Source of the DNA: Marmoricola sp.
GTDB lineage: Bacteria; Actinomycetota; Actinomycetes; Propionibacteriales; Nocardioidaceae
DNA length: 32,080 bases
NCBI GenBank assembly: GCA_025965315.1
Contig: JAOPXD010000033.1
Span: 1 to 32,080, forward strand
Direction: 5' to 3'
The stretch's first letter is position 1; each line of letters begins with the position of its first letter. The notes under the pieces were generated by a model. The model saw only the letters and a list, made by a program, of their open reading frames with translations. It was not told the origin of the DNA and ran no database searches. Both the position numbers and the translations under genes were made by a program. Below, piece after piece: positions 10,041 to 19,293 of the stretch.

Positions 10041-10382
10041 TCAGTCTTCGGGGTGGTGCTCATCGGTGAGTGGTTCTTCAGCGTCGGTCCCCGGCTCGGC
10101 CGGGTCGCCGGACACGTCCTCGGACACCCGCCGTACGACGACCTGGCGAGCGACCATGATCACGGTGCCCTCGGCGATCTCGATCCCGACCCGCTCGCCG
10201 TCGATCGAGTGAACCGTGCCGAAGATACCCGCTGACAGGATCACTTCGTCGCCCACCTGCACGTCGGTCTGCAACGTGGCGATCCGGCGCTGCTCACGGC
10301 GCGTCGGGCGCGTGATCACGAACCAGAGGCCCACGAGGGCAACCAGGAACACCAGGAACTGCGCTGCTGGGGGCAAGGTCAC
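10041..10382 (-). CDS. yajC: Preprotein translocase accessory subunit YajC
   Basis: Small single-span membrane protein of the SecDF-YajC complex. From the GTG at 10382 the product is 113 residues. It has a membrane helix (AAQFLVFLVALVGLWFVI), then the family hallmark RPTRREQRRIATLQTDVQVGDEVILSAGIFGTV, and an acidic, probably disordered tail. The frame is open up to a GTG at 10487, but that would add 35 proline-rich residues before the membrane helix, which is unusual. The ribosome site for 10382 is only moderate (GAGAG, close to the start), so the start is less certain than the identity. Confidence 0.88.
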   Translation of the reverse strand: MTLPPAAQFLVFLVALVGLWFVITRPTRREQRRIATLQTDVQVGDEVILSAGIFGTVHSIDGERVGIEIAEGTVIMVARQVVVRRVSEDVSGDPAEPGTDAEEPLTDEHHPED

Positions 10383-10506
10383 GTGCTCTCGGGTCGGAAT
10401 CGTCGGGGGCGGCGGGCGCACCGGATCACCTCTGCGCACGGCACCGCTGAGGAAGTCTAACGGGGTCAACCCATCCGGGCCCACCACTGCCCACAGCAGG
10501 ACGGGC

Positions 10507-11634
10507 TCAGGAGCCGAACAGGGTCCCGTCGTCCGCGAACGGCGCCGAGGTCGGGACCGGGAGCCCGAGGTGCGCCCACGCGGCCGGCGTCGCGACCCGT
10601 CCGCGCGGCGTGCGAGCGAGCATCCCCTGACGCACCAGGAACGGCTCGGCCACCTCCTCGACGGTCTCGCGTTCCTCGCCGACGGCGACGGCGAGCGTGC
10701 TCAGCCCTACCGGTCCGCCGGCGAAACGGCGGCACAGAGCGTCAAGAACAGCGCGGTCGAGGCGGTCCAGGCCGGACTCGTCGACCTCTAAGAGGTCGAG
10801 CGCCCGCCGGGCCAGATCTAGCGTGACGACCCCGTCGGCGCGGACCTGGGCGTAGTCGCGGACCCGGCGCAGCAGCCGGTTCGCGATCCGCGGGGTGCCG
10901 CGGGACCGCGAGGCGATCTCTGCGGTCCCCTCGGCATCGCTCTGCACGCCGAGCAACCCCGCCGAGCGCCGCACGATCAGGTCGAGCTCGGCGGCGTCGT
11001 AGAACTCCAGGTGGGCGGTGAAACCGAACCGGTCGCGCAGCGGCCCGGGTAGCAGACCGGCGCGCGTGGTGGCACCGACCAGGGTGAACGGTGGGATCTC
11101 CAGCGGGATCGCGGTCGCCCCCGGGCCCTTGCCGATGATCACGTCGACCCGGAAGTCCTCCATCGCGAGGTACAGCATCTCCTCGGCCGGCCGCGACATC
11201 CGGTGGATCTCGTCGACGAAGAGCACATCACCCTCGTTGAGCCCGGACAGGATCGCGGCCAGGTCGCCCGCGTGGGTGATCGCCGGGCCGCTGGTCAGCC
11301 GCAGCGGCACGGTCATCTCGGCCGCGATGATCATCGCGAGCGTCGTCTTGCCCAGGCCGGGAGGGCCGGAGAGCAGCACGTGGTCCGGCGTGCCGCCCCG
11401 GGATCGGGCGGCGTCGAGGACCAGCGAGAGCTGCTCGCGCACCCGCTCCTGCCCGATCACCTCGTCGAGGGTGCGCGGTCGCAGCGCGACCTCGACAGCG
11501 CGTTCGTCGGCATCGGCACCCGTACCGGTCAACGAGCCGCCGTGGGCCAGGCTGCGTTGCTCCAAGAACGCCAGCTCTGCTTCCTCCAGGGCTGCCTGGA
11601 TCGGCGACTCGTGCGGTTGGTTCGTCATGGTCAC
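10507..11634 (-). CDS. ruvB: Holliday junction branch-migration ATPase RuvB
   Basis: AAA+ motor that, with RuvA, drives branch migration of Holliday junctions. The product is 375 residues, with an N-terminal extension of ~45 residues before the conserved [16 protein letters not shown]. Visible motifs are Walker [12 protein letters not shown], Walker [10 protein letters not shown], sensor 1 [12 protein letters not shown], and the LRDRFGF arginine-finger region. A C-terminal winged helix is at the end ([18 protein letters not shown]). Start is GTG in a GTGA overlap with ruvA (11631-11634); an ATG two codons later (11628) is the alternative. It is the last gene of ruvCAB. Confidence 0.97.
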   Translation of the reverse strand: MTMTNQPHESPIQAALEEAELAFLEQRSLAHGGSLTGTGADADERAVEVALRPRTLDEVIGQERVREQLSLVLDAARSRGGTPDHVLLSGPPGLGKTTLAMIIAAEMTVPLRLTSGPAITHAGDLAAILSGLNEGDVLFVDEIHRMSRPAEEMLYLAMEDFRVDVIIGKGPGATAIPLEIPPFTLVGATTRAGLLPGPLRDRFGFTAHLEFYDAAELDLIVRRSAGLLGVQSDAEGTAEIASRSRGTPRIANRLLRRVRDYAQVRADGVVTLDLARRALDLLEVDESGLDRLDRAVLDALCRRFAGGPVGLSTLAVAVGEERETVEEVAEPFLVRQGMLARTPRGRVATPAAWAHLGLPVPTSAPFADDGTLFGS

Positions 11635-12236
11635 GCCCTGCTCAGGGTCTGCAGTGCGAGCCGCAGCAGCCGAGCCACGTCGGGTGTCTCCATCTGCTCC
11701 GCCTCGGGGGCGACCGCTGCGATCGCTGCGTCGGCTTCCTTACCGGTCCACCCGAGGCCGACGAGGCCACCGTGCACCTGCAGCTGCCAGCCGGCAGCCG
11801 CCGGGGCACCCGGGTTCGAGATCGGCGCTGATCCGACGGAGCCGATCCGGTCCCGCAGCTCCAGGATGATCCGCCGGGCGCCCTTCTGGCCGATCCCGGG
11901 GACGCCCGTCAGCGTCTTCACGTCGTCGCCGGCGACGGCTCTGCGGATCGACTCGGGCGCGAGGACCGCCAGGATCGACTGGGCCAGCTTCGGCCCGACC
12001 CCGCTCGCCGTCTGGACGAGCTCGAACATCTGCTTCTCGTCCTCGTCGGCGAAGCCGAACAGGGTCAGCGAGTCCTCCCGCACCACCATGCTGGTCGGCA
12101 GCGTGGCCTCGCTCCCCCGGCGCAGGTCGGCGAGCGTGTTCGGGGTGCAGTGCAGCTCCAGGCCGACACCGCCGACCTCGAGGACCACCGAGGTGACGCC
12201 GATCGCGGCGACGGTGCCCCGTACGAACGCGATCAC
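11631..12236 (-). CDS. ruvA: Holliday junction DNA-binding protein RuvA
   Basis: Binds four-way DNA junctions and loads RuvB. The 201-residue product starts [13 protein letters not shown] (GTG start). It has the N-terminal OB-fold, two helix-hairpin-helix elements ([12 protein letters not shown] and [19 protein letters not shown]), a flexible linker, and the C-terminal RuvB-interacting domain ([16 protein letters not shown]). The start overlaps the ruvC stop by GTGA (12233-12236), and its stop overlaps ruvB the same way, so the three genes are probably translated in a coupled manner. Confidence 0.97.
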   Translation of the reverse strand: MIAFVRGTVAAIGVTSVVLEVGGVGLELHCTPNTLADLRRGSEATLPTSMVVREDSLTLFGFADEDEKQMFELVQTASGVGPKLAQSILAVLAPESIRRAVAGDDVKTLTGVPGIGQKGARRIILELRDRIGSVGSAPISNPGAPAAAGWQLQVHGGLVGLGWTGKEADAAIAAVAPEAEQMETPDVARLLRLALQTLSRA

Positions 12237-12775
12237 CGGGCACCTCCCGGGATCCGCATCGACGCGGCCTGAGCAGCCACGGCGGCCTGGATCCGGTTCG
12301 TCGCCGGGCCGCGCCAGATGTGGCAGATCGCGAGCGCGAGCGAGTCGGCGGCGTCCGCCGGCTTGGGCATCGCGTCGAGCCGCAGCAGCCGGGTGACCAT
12401 CGCACCCACCTGGGCCTTGTCGGCGCGTCCGCTTCCGGTGACGGCAGCCTTGACCTCGCTCGGCGTGTGCATCGTGACCGGGATCCCGCGGGCTGCGGCT
12501 GCGACCAGCGCCAGGCCGCTCACCTGCGCCGTTCCCATCACGGTGGTGACGTTCGCCTGGGCGAAGACGCGCTCCACGGCGACAGCGTCCGGGGAGGTCG
12601 CCTCGATCCAGGCCTCGATCCCCCGGGAGATCAGCAGCAGCCGTTCCTCGATCGGGAGGTCGGTGTTGGTGCGGATCACCCCGACGTCGACCATCGACAA
12701 CGGGCGTCCGATGCCACCGTCGACCACACCGACGCCGCAACGGGTCAGTCCGGGATCGATGCCGAGCACGCGCAT
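12233..12775 (-). CDS. ruvC: Holliday junction endonuclease RuvC
   Basis: Resolves Holliday junctions by symmetric nicking. The protein is 180 residues, with acidic catalytic residues D7 ([11 protein letters not shown]), E68 ([10 protein letters not shown]), and D141/D144 ([15 protein letters not shown]). ATG start with GAGG five bases upstream. It is the first gene of ruvC-ruvA-ruvB. A LexA-type palindrome and a -10 candidate lie within 45 bases upstream, so SOS control is likely. Confidence 0.97.
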   Translation of the reverse strand: MRVLGIDPGLTRCGVGVVDGGIGRPLSMVDVGVIRTNTDLPIEERLLLISRGIEAWIEATSPDAVAVERVFAQANVTTVMGTAQVSGLALVAAAARGIPVTMHTPSEVKAAVTGSGRADKAQVGAMVTRLLRLDAMPKPADAADSLALAICHIWRGPATNRIQAAVAAQAASMRIPGGAR

Positions 12776-12793
12776 GGGAGCCTCACTGTCGTA

Positions 12794-12807
12794 CGAACAC
12801 CTGTTCG
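12794..12807 (-). promoter_or_regulatory. LexA (SOS) box upstream of ruvCAB
   Basis: CGAAC-ACCT-GTTCG is a perfect inverted repeat with the 4-base spacer of the Gram-positive/actinobacterial SOS box. The outer bases differ from the full TCGAAC-N4-GTTCGA form. It ends 19 bases before the ruvC start and would cover the transcription start predicted from the -10 at 12812-12817. Position and target gene both fit DNA-damage control. Confidence 0.75.
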
Positions 12808-12811
12808 GACA

Positions 12812-12817
12812 AACCTA
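12812..12817 (-). promoter_or_regulatory. Candidate -10 element for ruvCAB
   Basis: TAGGTT on the minus strand fits TANNNT and is four bases upstream of the SOS box, so a bound repressor would block initiation. No clear -35 box is visible. Confidence 0.4.
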
Positions 12818-12861
12818 ACGGCCCGGTGCTCCTGACACGGCGTACGACACACCGGGGCGAC

Positions 12862-13638
12862 TCACTCGTCGTCGTCGTCCTCCAGGCCGGCCATGATCTC
12901 GTCGGAGATGTCGAAGTTCGCGAACACGTTCTGGACGTCGTCCAGGTCCTCGAGCGCGTCGACCAGGCGCAGCACCTTGGTAGCCCCGTCCGCGTCGAGC
13001 TCGACCTGCATCGAGGGCACGAACACGGCGTCCGCGGAGTCGTAGTCCAGGCCGGCAGCCTGCAGCGCGGTCCGTACGTCGACCAGGTCGGTCGCCTGGC
13101 TGACGACCTCGAACGCCTCACTCATGGCGTTCACGTCCTCCGCGCCGGCGTCGAGCGTCGCCTCGAGGACGTCGTCCTCGGTGACGTTCTTGCCGTCCTG
13201 CTCGGTCGGGACGATCACGATGCCCATCCGGTGGAACAGGTAGGCGACCGAACCGGGGTCGGCCAGCGAACCGCCGTTGCGGGTCATCGCCGTCCGGACC
13301 TCCATCGCGGCCCGGTTCCGGTTGTCGGTGAGGCACTCGATCAGCAGGGCGACGCCGTTGGGGCCGTAGCCCTCGTACATGATCGTGATGTAGTCGGCGC
13401 CACCGGCTTCAGCACCGGAGCCGCGCTTGACCGCGCGGTCGATGTTGTCCTTGGTGACCGAGGACTTCTTCGCCTTCTGGATCGCGTCGAACAGCGTGGG
13501 GTTGCCCGTCGGGTCCCCGCCGCCCATCCGGGCAGCGACCTCGATGTTCTTGATGAGCTTGGTGTTCATCTTGCCGCGCTTGGCGTCGACGATGGCCTTC
13601 TTGTGCTTCGTGGTTGCCCACTTGGAGTGGCCGGACAT
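12862..13638 (-). CDS. yebC: YebC/PmpR-family protein
   Basis: Member of the YebC/TACO1 family. Members have been described as transcription regulators and, more recently, as translation factors helping ribosomes through proline stretches; which applies here is not visible. The 258-residue product starts [20 protein letters not shown], the family hallmark, and carries [14 protein letters not shown] and [15 protein letters not shown]. It ends in an acidic tail. The ATG at 13638 has an AGGAAGG ribosome site; the open frame upstream is discounted. It sits 16 bases after pdxT and 86 bases before ruvC, its usual neighbourhood. Confidence 0.95.
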   Translation of the reverse strand: MSGHSKWATTKHKKAIVDAKRGKMNTKLIKNIEVAARMGGGDPTGNPTLFDAIQKAKKSSVTKDNIDRAVKRGSGAEAGGADYITIMYEGYGPNGVALLIECLTDNRNRAAMEVRTAMTRNGGSLADPGSVAYLFHRMGIVIVPTEQDGKNVTEDDVLEATLDAGAEDVNAMSEAFEVVSQATDLVDVRTALQAAGLDYDSADAVFVPSMQVELDADGATKVLRLVDALEDLDDVQNVFANFDISDEIMAGLEDDDDE

Positions 13639-13654
13639 CAGCCCACCTTCCTGT

Positions 13655-14269
13655 TCAACGCAGTGTTCCGACGTGTTCGGTGACCAGGTCGACGAAGACC
13701 CGGTGGATCCGACTGTCGTCACCCACCTCGGGGTGGAACGACGTGGCCATCACCGGCCCTTGACGGACCGCGACGATCCTACCCGCGGCCGGTCCTGAGC
13801 CGACGCGTGCGAGCACCTCGACCCCGGGCCCGGTCTCCTCGACCCACGGCGCCCGGATGAAGACGGCGTGCACCGGCGCGGTCAGGCCGGCGAAGTCGAG
13901 GTCGCCCTCGAACGAGTCCACCTGGCGCCCGAACGCGTTCCGGCGTACCGCGATGTCCAGGCCGCCGAAGGTGACCTGGTCGGCGGTCCCGTCCTCGATC
14001 CGGTCGGCCAGCATGATCATCCCGGCGCAGGTGCCGAACGCGGGCATCCCTGCGGCCAGGCGCCGCTGGATCGGCTCGAACAGGTCGAACGCCCGGGCCA
14101 GCTTGAACATCGTGGTCGACTCGCCACCGGGGATGATCAGCCCGTCGCAGCGCTCGAGCTCGGCCGGGCGGCGTACCGCCACAGCCTCGGCACCGAGGCG
14201 GGCCAGCGCCGCAACGTGCTCGCGGACGTCGCCCTGCAGGGCGAAGACACCGATGGTGGGGGCAGACAC
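13655..14269 (-). CDS. pdxT: Pyridoxal 5'-phosphate synthase glutaminase subunit PdxT
   Basis: Releases ammonia from glutamine and passes it to PdxS for pyridoxal phosphate synthesis. The 204-residue product (GTG start, [18 protein letters not shown]) is a class I amidotransferase. The oxyanion region is [10 protein letters not shown], the nucleophile is C81 in GTCAGMI, and the other catalytic residues are H179 and E181 in FHPEV. A longer frame exists upstream, but this start fits the family and lies seven bases after a -10 element. Unusually, its partner pdxS is about 9 kb away, separated by the iron/oxygenase block. Confidence 0.95.
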   Translation of the reverse strand: MSAPTIGVFALQGDVREHVAALARLGAEAVAVRRPAELERCDGLIIPGGESTTMFKLARAFDLFEPIQRRLAAGMPAFGTCAGMIMLADRIEDGTADQVTFGGLDIAVRRNAFGRQVDSFEGDLDFAGLTAPVHAVFIRAPWVEETGPGVEVLARVGSGPAAGRIVAVRQGPVMATSFHPEVGDDSRIHRVFVDLVTEHVGTLR

Positions 14270-14276
14270 TTGCCTG

Positions 14277-14282
14277 ATTCTA
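14277..14282 (-). promoter_or_regulatory. Candidate -10 of a leaderless pdxT promoter
   Basis: TAGAAT on the minus strand is followed by seven bases (CAGGCAA) and the pdxT GTG. This spacing would put the transcription start at the G of GTG. No convincing ribosome binding site exists, consistent with a leaderless message and separate expression from pdxS. Confidence 0.5.
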
Positions 14283-14406
14283 GGTCTCCGTCGACCGACC
14301 ATCGACAGCCGTTCACCGACTGTCCACATCGAGATCACCGTTTCGTTCACCTGCTCCCCGAGACTCCAACCGCCGCCACACCCCGGGAGCGGCGGAAGGA
14401 ACCTCG

Positions 14407-15660
14407 GTGACGATCGCGAGCAGCGCCCAGCAGGGAGCCGGTACGCCGTTCTCGCGAAGGCTCTCCCGGAGACGTCTGGTCGGCGTCCTGGCCGCCGTCG
14501 CTGCCGCCGGCACCGCGATCGTGATCAGCCACCACGACGGTGGTCCGCCGGCGACGCCGGTCCCGCACGCCGACGCCGCCATCGCCGGGACCCCGGTCAC
14601 CGTCGGGACCGACGTCTGCGGGAGCGGCTGGACCGGCGGCAGAGCGGGGCCGCAGACCTTCGCGGTCTGGAACAACTCGATCGAGGGCTTGGAGGTGTAC
14701 GTCCAGGACGTCGCCACCGGGAAGGTCTACCTCGACGTGGAGAACCTCGGCGCGACCGTGACCAGGTCCGCCTCGGTCACCCTGGCACCGGGGACCTACC
14801 GGTTCTCCTGCCTGCCCGGGGATGCGGACCCCGTGGTCGGACCGGTCGAGAAGGTCACCGGGAGCTACGCCGGTGCCGTCACGCCCGGCCTGGTTCCGAT
14901 CACCGACAACGACCTGGCCCCGACGCTCGTGGTCTACCAGACCTGGATCCGCAGCCGGCTTCCGGTGCTGGCCGCCCAGGTGCGTGCCCTGGACGCGGAC
15001 GTCCGCGCCGGTGACCTGGCCGCGGCGAAGGGCGCCTGGCTCCGGGCGCACCTGACCTACGAGACCCTCGGTGCCGCGTACGACGCCTTCGGTGACGACG
15101 ACGCCGCGATCAACGCGATGCCGACGGCCGGCATCCCAGCCGCGGGCGACAAGAACCTGGCGGGCTTCCACCGGATCGAGGGGCTGCTCTGGTCCGGGGC
15201 GCCGGCGGCACGGATCGCGCCGGTGACCCGCGCGCTGATCGGGGCGGTCGTGCACCTGCGCAAGGACCTGGCCGTGCCGCACATGAACACCATCGACATC
15301 GGACTGCGGTCCCACGAGATCCTGGAGAACGCCCTCCAGCTCGAGCTCACCGGCGCCAGTGATGCCGGCAGCCACACCAACCTGGCGACCATCGGCGCCA
15401 ACCTCGTCGGGACGCTCGAGGCGATGAAGCCGATCCGGACTCTGCTGCAACGCAGCGACCCCGACCTCGCCGAGACCGATCGGTGGCTCGCCCGGTCACA
15501 GCGGCTGATCCGGTCCTTCGACCACCACGGCCGCTGGACCTCGCTGAGCCGGCTGACCCGGGCCCAGCACGAACGCATCGACGCGACCCTGAGCCAGACC
15601 GTCGAGCTGCTCTCCCAGGTGGCCGTGATCACCGATCCCCGACGGGCCGCCGACCAGTGA
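14407..15660 (+). CDS. efeO: EfeO-like iron-uptake protein (cupredoxin + M75 domains)
   Basis: Exported iron-binding component of EfeUOB-type ferrous iron uptake. The protein is 417 residues. The N-terminus has a twin-arginine-like signal ([16 protein letters not shown]). A cupredoxin-like domain (about 65-150) carries the C71, E96 (GLEVYV) and C135 (TYRFSCLPG) positions seen in full-length EfeO. An M75 imelysin-like domain (about 165-410) contains the H255xxE258 metal-binding motif (FHRIEGLLW). GTG start with GGAAGGA upstream. It is the first gene of a plus-strand operon with efeB and a phosphoesterase. No efeU permease gene is adjacent. No IdeR/DtxR-type iron box was seen upstream, although the promoter could not be placed. 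Confidence 0.88.
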   Translation: MTIASSAQQGAGTPFSRRLSRRRLVGVLAAVAAAGTAIVISHHDGGPPATPVPHADAAIAGTPVTVGTDVCGSGWTGGRAGPQTFAVWNNSIEGLEVYVQDVATGKVYLDVENLGATVTRSASVTLAPGTYRFSCLPGDADPVVGPVEKVTGSYAGAVTPGLVPITDNDLAPTLVVYQTWIRSRLPVLAAQVRALDADVRAGDLAAAKGAWLRAHLTYETLGAAYDAFGDDDAAINAMPTAGIPAAGDKNLAGFHRIEGLLWSGAPAARIAPVTRALIGAVVHLRKDLAVPHMNTIDIGLRSHEILENALQLELTGASDAGSHTNLATIGANLVGTLEAMKPIRTLLQRSDPDLAETDRWLARSQRLIRSFDHHGRWTSLSRLTRAQHERIDATLSQTVELLSQVAVITDPRRAADQ

Positions 15661-16907
15661 CCGGCGAGTGCCCGGTCGGGGCGGGCAGGATCAGCCGGCG
15701 CGGACTGCTCAGCGGCGCTCTGGGCGCTGCGGTGGCGGCGCCGGTGGCCGTGGCGCTTCGTTCGGGAGCTGCCGAGGCCGACGCGCCGCAGACCACTCCT
15801 GAGGAGTCGTCGTACCCGTTCGAGGGCCGGTACCAGGCGGGGATCCTGACCCCGGTCCAGCGCTCAGCGGCCTACCTGTCCCTGGACGCGACGGCGGCGA
15901 ACCGCCGCGAGCTCCAGGACGCGCTCCGCGCGCTGACCTCCAGCGCGCGCTTCCTGACGACCGGAGGCGCTCCCCCGGACGACGGCCTGCTCGCCACGGC
16001 GTACGACTCGGGTGTGCTCGGTCCGGACGTCCCGGCGGACGGGCTGACCGTCACGGCGTCCGTCGGTGCGAGCCTGTTCGACGACCGCTTCGGCCTGCGC
16101 GCCCAGAAGCCGGCTCGGCTGCGGCAGATGGACGAGTTCCCCAACGACACCTTGGACCGCTCGGTCTGCGACGGCGACCTGCTGCTCCAGGTCTGCGCCC
16201 AGCACCCGGACACCGTCACCCACGCGGTGCGCGAGCTGATGCGCCAGACCCGGGGCGCCCTGACGATCCGCTGGCGCCAGGACGGTTTCACCTCCCCGCC
16301 GCGGCCGAGCGGGACGCCTCGCAACCTGATGGGCTTCAAGGACGGCACCGCCAACCCGCCGACCGCGGACGCCTCGCTGATGCGGCAGCTGATCTGGACC
16401 GAGCCCGGCGGAGTCGAACCCGCCTGGGTCGAGGGCGGCAGCTACCACGTGGTCCGGCTGATCCGGATGCTCGTGGAGTTCTGGGACCGGGTCTCGGTCC
16501 GGGAGCAGCAGACGATGTTCGGCCGCGACCGCGTCACCGGCGCCCCGCTGACCGGGACGAACGAGTTCGACGAGCCCGACTTCGGCCACGACGGCACCGG
16601 GGACGTCATCCACTTCGACGCGCACATCCGGCTCGCCAACCCCCGGACGACGGCGACCGACGACCAGCGCATCCTGCGGCGGGCGTTCAACTACGACACC
16701 GGCACCGACAGCAACGGCAACCTGGACATGGGGCTGATCTTCACCTGCTTCAACGCCGACCTCGACCGCCAGTTCGTGACGATCCAGAAGCGCTTGGCCG
16801 ACGAGCCGCTCGTCGACTACATCGTCCCGTTCGGTGGCGGCTACTACTTCGCCCTGCCCGGTGTGCAGGGGAAGACCGACTGGCTCGGTCGGGGCATGTT
16901 CGCGTGA
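15657..16907 (+). CDS. efeB: EfeB-like DyP-type heme peroxidase, Tat-exported
   Basis: Heme peroxidase of the dye-decolorizing family, associated with ferrous iron oxidation or heme handling outside the membrane. The 416-residue product has a Tat signal at residues 12-35 (ISRRGLLSGALGAAVAAP), which would export it folded with heme. The distal-site motif GFKDGTANP (D229) and a probable proximal heme ligand H323 (HIRLANPR) followed by R341/R342 are present. FALPGV at the C-terminus is family-like. The GTG start overlaps the efeO stop (GTGA, 15657-15660). Adjacent efeO makes the EfeB assignment stronger than DyP alone. Confidence 0.9.
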   Translation: MTGECPVGAGRISRRGLLSGALGAAVAAPVAVALRSGAAEADAPQTTPEESSYPFEGRYQAGILTPVQRSAAYLSLDATAANRRELQDALRALTSSARFLTTGGAPPDDGLLATAYDSGVLGPDVPADGLTVTASVGASLFDDRFGLRAQKPARLRQMDEFPNDTLDRSVCDGDLLLQVCAQHPDTVTHAVRELMRQTRGALTIRWRQDGFTSPPRPSGTPRNLMGFKDGTANPPTADASLMRQLIWTEPGGVEPAWVEGGSYHVVRLIRMLVEFWDRVSVREQQTMFGRDRVTGAPLTGTNEFDEPDFGHDGTGDVIHFDAHIRLANPRTTATDDQRILRRAFNYDTGTDSNGNLDMGLIFTCFNADLDRQFVTIQKRLADEPLVDYIVPFGGGYYFALPGVQGKTDWLGRGMFA

Positions 16908-16966
16908 CGACCCGTCACACGCCCCGACCGCTGAAGAAAGACCCTCTGAGGAAGGAACACCCTGGA

Positions 16967-19198
16967 ATGAAGAAGCCAGAAGTTCGACACTCCCGTGCCT
17001 GGAAGGTCGGGGCCGCCGGCCTTGCCGGTGCAGGTCTGATCGGCGCCTCGTTGACGATGATGGCGTTGCAAGGAGCGCAGGCCGACGGATCCGTGTCGAC
17101 GACGACACCGATCAAGCACGTCGTCGTGCTCTTCGACGAGAACGTCTCCTACGACCACTACTTCGGGACCTACCCGACAGCGGCGAACACCGACGGCGTC
17201 CCGTTCACGGCCGCCGCCGGTACGCCGACCAACACGAACCTGGTCAGCGACAACATGCTCGGGGCCGCCAACCCGAACAGCACCAAGCCGTTCCGCCTGA
17301 CGAACGCCCAGGCCGCCACCTGCTCGCAGAACCACAACTACAACCCCGAGCAGAAAGCGATGGACTACGACCCGGGCACCAGCAAGCCGCTGATGGACAA
17401 GTTCCCGGAGAACACCTCCAAGGACAGCTGCAGCCCGCTGTTCGGAACCCCCGGCCTGACCATGGGCTACTACGACGGCAACACCGCGACAGCGGAGTGG
17501 AACTACGCCCAGAACTACGCGATGAGCGACAACTCCTGGGACGACAACTTCGGACCCTCGACCGTCGGGGCCGTGAACGTCGTCTCGGGCCAGACCTACG
17601 GTGGCATCGCGTACGACGCCACCACGGACGACAGCAACCCCAGCGCTGCGAGCACCCCGACAGCCAGCGGGTTCTCGGCCGTCGACGCCACCACCGGCGT
17701 CGGCACCGTGATCGGGGACCCCGACCCGGTCTACGACGACTGCGCGGACTCCGACCACACCTCGTCGAGCAACCTGGTCGGGATGCAGGGCAAGAACATC
17801 GGCGACCTGCTCAACGCGAAGGGCGTCACCTGGGGCTGGTTCCAGGGCGGCTTCACCCCGACCACCCCCTGGGTCGCGGGCGCGTACGCCAAGTGCGACT
17901 CCAAGCACCTGAACATCGCCGGCAGCACGGTGAACGACTACTCGCCGCACCACGAGCCGTTCGAGTACTACAAGTCCACCTCGAACCCGCACCACCTGCC
18001 ACCGACCTCGGACGCCATGATCGGCCACACCGACCAGGCGAACCACCAGTACGACCTGTCCGACTTCGACACCGCGGTGGACCAGGACAACCTGCCGGCC
18101 GTGTCCTACCTGAAGGCCGCGGCCTACCAGGACGGTCACCCGTCGAACTCGGACCCGATCGACGAGGAGCACTTCCTGACCCGGACGATCGACGAGATCG
18201 AGAAGTCCCCGTCGTGGCCGTCCACGGCGATCGTGATCGCGTACGACGACTCCGACGGCTGGTACGACCACGTCGCGCCGGTGATCACCAACGGGTCGAA
18301 CACCTCCGACGACGCCGCTGTCTGCACCTCGGCGCCGACGGCTGCCAACCCGATCGACGACCAGCAGGACCGCTGCGGTCCCTCGCAGCGGCTGCCGTTC
18401 CTGGTGATCTCTCCGTTCTCGAAGCAGAACTACGTCGACCACACCCATATCGGGCAGGCCTCGGTGGTGAAGTTCATCGAGCAGAACTGGGGACTCGACC
18501 AGATCGGCGACGGGTCGTTCGACGCCACCGACGGAAGCATCGACTCGTTCTTCGACTTCCAGAACCCGCAGCAGCGGGCCGTGGTGCTGAAGGCGGACGG
18601 CGAGGTCTCCTCGATCAAGCCGGTCCAGGTCGAGCCTGCCGGCGGCTTCGCGTCGCACCTGACCGCCACCCGGGCGACCGGGTCCTACGGCAAGCCGACG
18701 ACGGTGCACTTCTCGGTGACCTCACCCGGCAGTGTCAGCGGTGGCACGGTCACCGCGAAGGTGGACGGCGTGACCAAGGGCTCGGTGGCCCACCTGACCG
18801 GCTCGACCGGTTCGGTGACGCTGCCGGCGACCCTCGGCGTCGGCTCGCACGCCGTGCAGCTGCTCTACTCGGGATCCGCCGACACCAAGGCGACCACCGG
18901 GACGACGTCGCTGAAGATCGCCAAGGGAACGACGACGGGCTCCATCACCACCAGCAAGGTCCGGCACCACCACGTGCTCGTGACGCTCCGGGTGGCCGAA
19001 CCGGGATCCAGCATCAGGCCGACGGGCACGGTGTCCGGCACGGTCAACGGGAAGACGATCGCGGCGAAGTCGTTGAAGAACGGCGTCGTGAGGTTCACCG
19101 TGAAGGTGCATCGCGGGAAGAACCACCTGCGGCTCAGCTACGACGGAGGAGCTCACTACGTGAGCTCCTCGACCGGGACCTTCGTGGTCAAGGGCTGA
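16967..19198 (+). CDS. Secreted phospholipase C/acid phosphatase-family phosphoesterase with Ig-like tail
   Basis: Predicted secreted phosphoesterase (PF04185 type: non-hemolytic phospholipase C and AcpA acid phosphatases), 743 residues. A signal peptide covers about 1-40. The catalytic domain begins IKHVVVLFDENVSYDHYFG (50-67), has a probable nucleophile in FGPSTVG (about 196-201, as in AcpA-like enzymes), YDDSDGWYDHV (426-436), and HTHIGQASVVKFIEQNWG. Two Ig-like beta domains follow (about 562-653 and 657-743). The ATG at 16967 has AGGAAGGA ten bases upstream and begins a good signal peptide; a GTG at 16904 overlapping efeB is the alternative. Substrate (phospholipid, phosphate ester) is not determinable here. 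Being last in the efeO-efeB operon is unusual. Confidence 0.85.
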   Translation: MKKPEVRHSRAWKVGAAGLAGAGLIGASLTMMALQGAQADGSVSTTTPIKHVVVLFDENVSYDHYFGTYPTAANTDGVPFTAAAGTPTNTNLVSDNMLGAANPNSTKPFRLTNAQAATCSQNHNYNPEQKAMDYDPGTSKPLMDKFPENTSKDSCSPLFGTPGLTMGYYDGNTATAEWNYAQNYAMSDNSWDDNFGPSTVGAVNVVSGQTYGGIAYDATTDDSNPSAASTPTASGFSAVDATTGVGTVIGDPDPVYDDCADSDHTSSSNLVGMQGKNIGDLLNAKGVTWGWFQGGFTPTTPWVAGAYAKCDSKHLNIAGSTVNDYSPHHEPFEYYKSTSNPHHLPPTSDAMIGHTDQANHQYDLSDFDTAVDQDNLPAVSYLKAAAYQDGHPSNSDPIDEEHFLTRTIDEIEKSPSWPSTAIVIAYDDSDGWYDHVAPVITNGSNTSDDAAVCTSAPTAANPIDDQQDRCGPSQRLPFLVISPFSKQNYVDHTHIGQASVVKFIEQNWGLDQIGDGSFDATDGSIDSFFDFQNPQQRAVVLKADGEVSSIKPVQVEPAGGFASHLTATRATGSYGKPTTVHFSVTSPGSVSGGTVTAKVDGVTKGSVAHLTGSTGSVTLPATLGVGSHAVQLLYSGSADTKATTGTTSLKIAKGTTTGSITTSKVRHHHVLVTLRVAEPGSSIRPTGTVSGTVNGKTIAAKSLKNGVVRFTVKVHRGKNHLRLSYDGGAHYVSSSTGTFVVKG

Positions 19199-19220
19199 CC
19201 CGGGCTTGATCGGTCACGGG

Positions 19221-19253
19221 CGGTGGCGGCGACCCACGAGGTCGCCGCCACCG
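19221..19253. terminator. Perfect 14-bp hairpin between convergent operons
   Basis: Arms 19221-19234 and 19240-19253 are perfectly complementary (CGGTGGCGGCGACC and its reverse complement) around the five-base loop CACGA. It lies 22 bases after the phosphoesterase stop and 40 bases after the tetR stop on the other strand. There is no long T run, but GC-rich stems lacking one are common in actinobacteria. It can serve both directions. Confidence 0.75.
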
Positions 19254-19293
19254 TCGCGTTCTGCACCGGCGTCGAGCACGACCTGGACCTTGA

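Noticed and set aside
14270-14406. IdeR/DtxR iron box upstream of efeO
   Set aside because: No sequence like TTAGGTTAGGCTAACCTAA, and no obvious A/T-rich palindrome, is present in this gap.
16844-18709. Minus-strand open frame of 621 codons
   Set aside because: It is antisense to the phosphoesterase gene, whose catalytic motifs and signal peptide are convincing. The composition is Val/Arg/Gly-rich with no recognisable motif.
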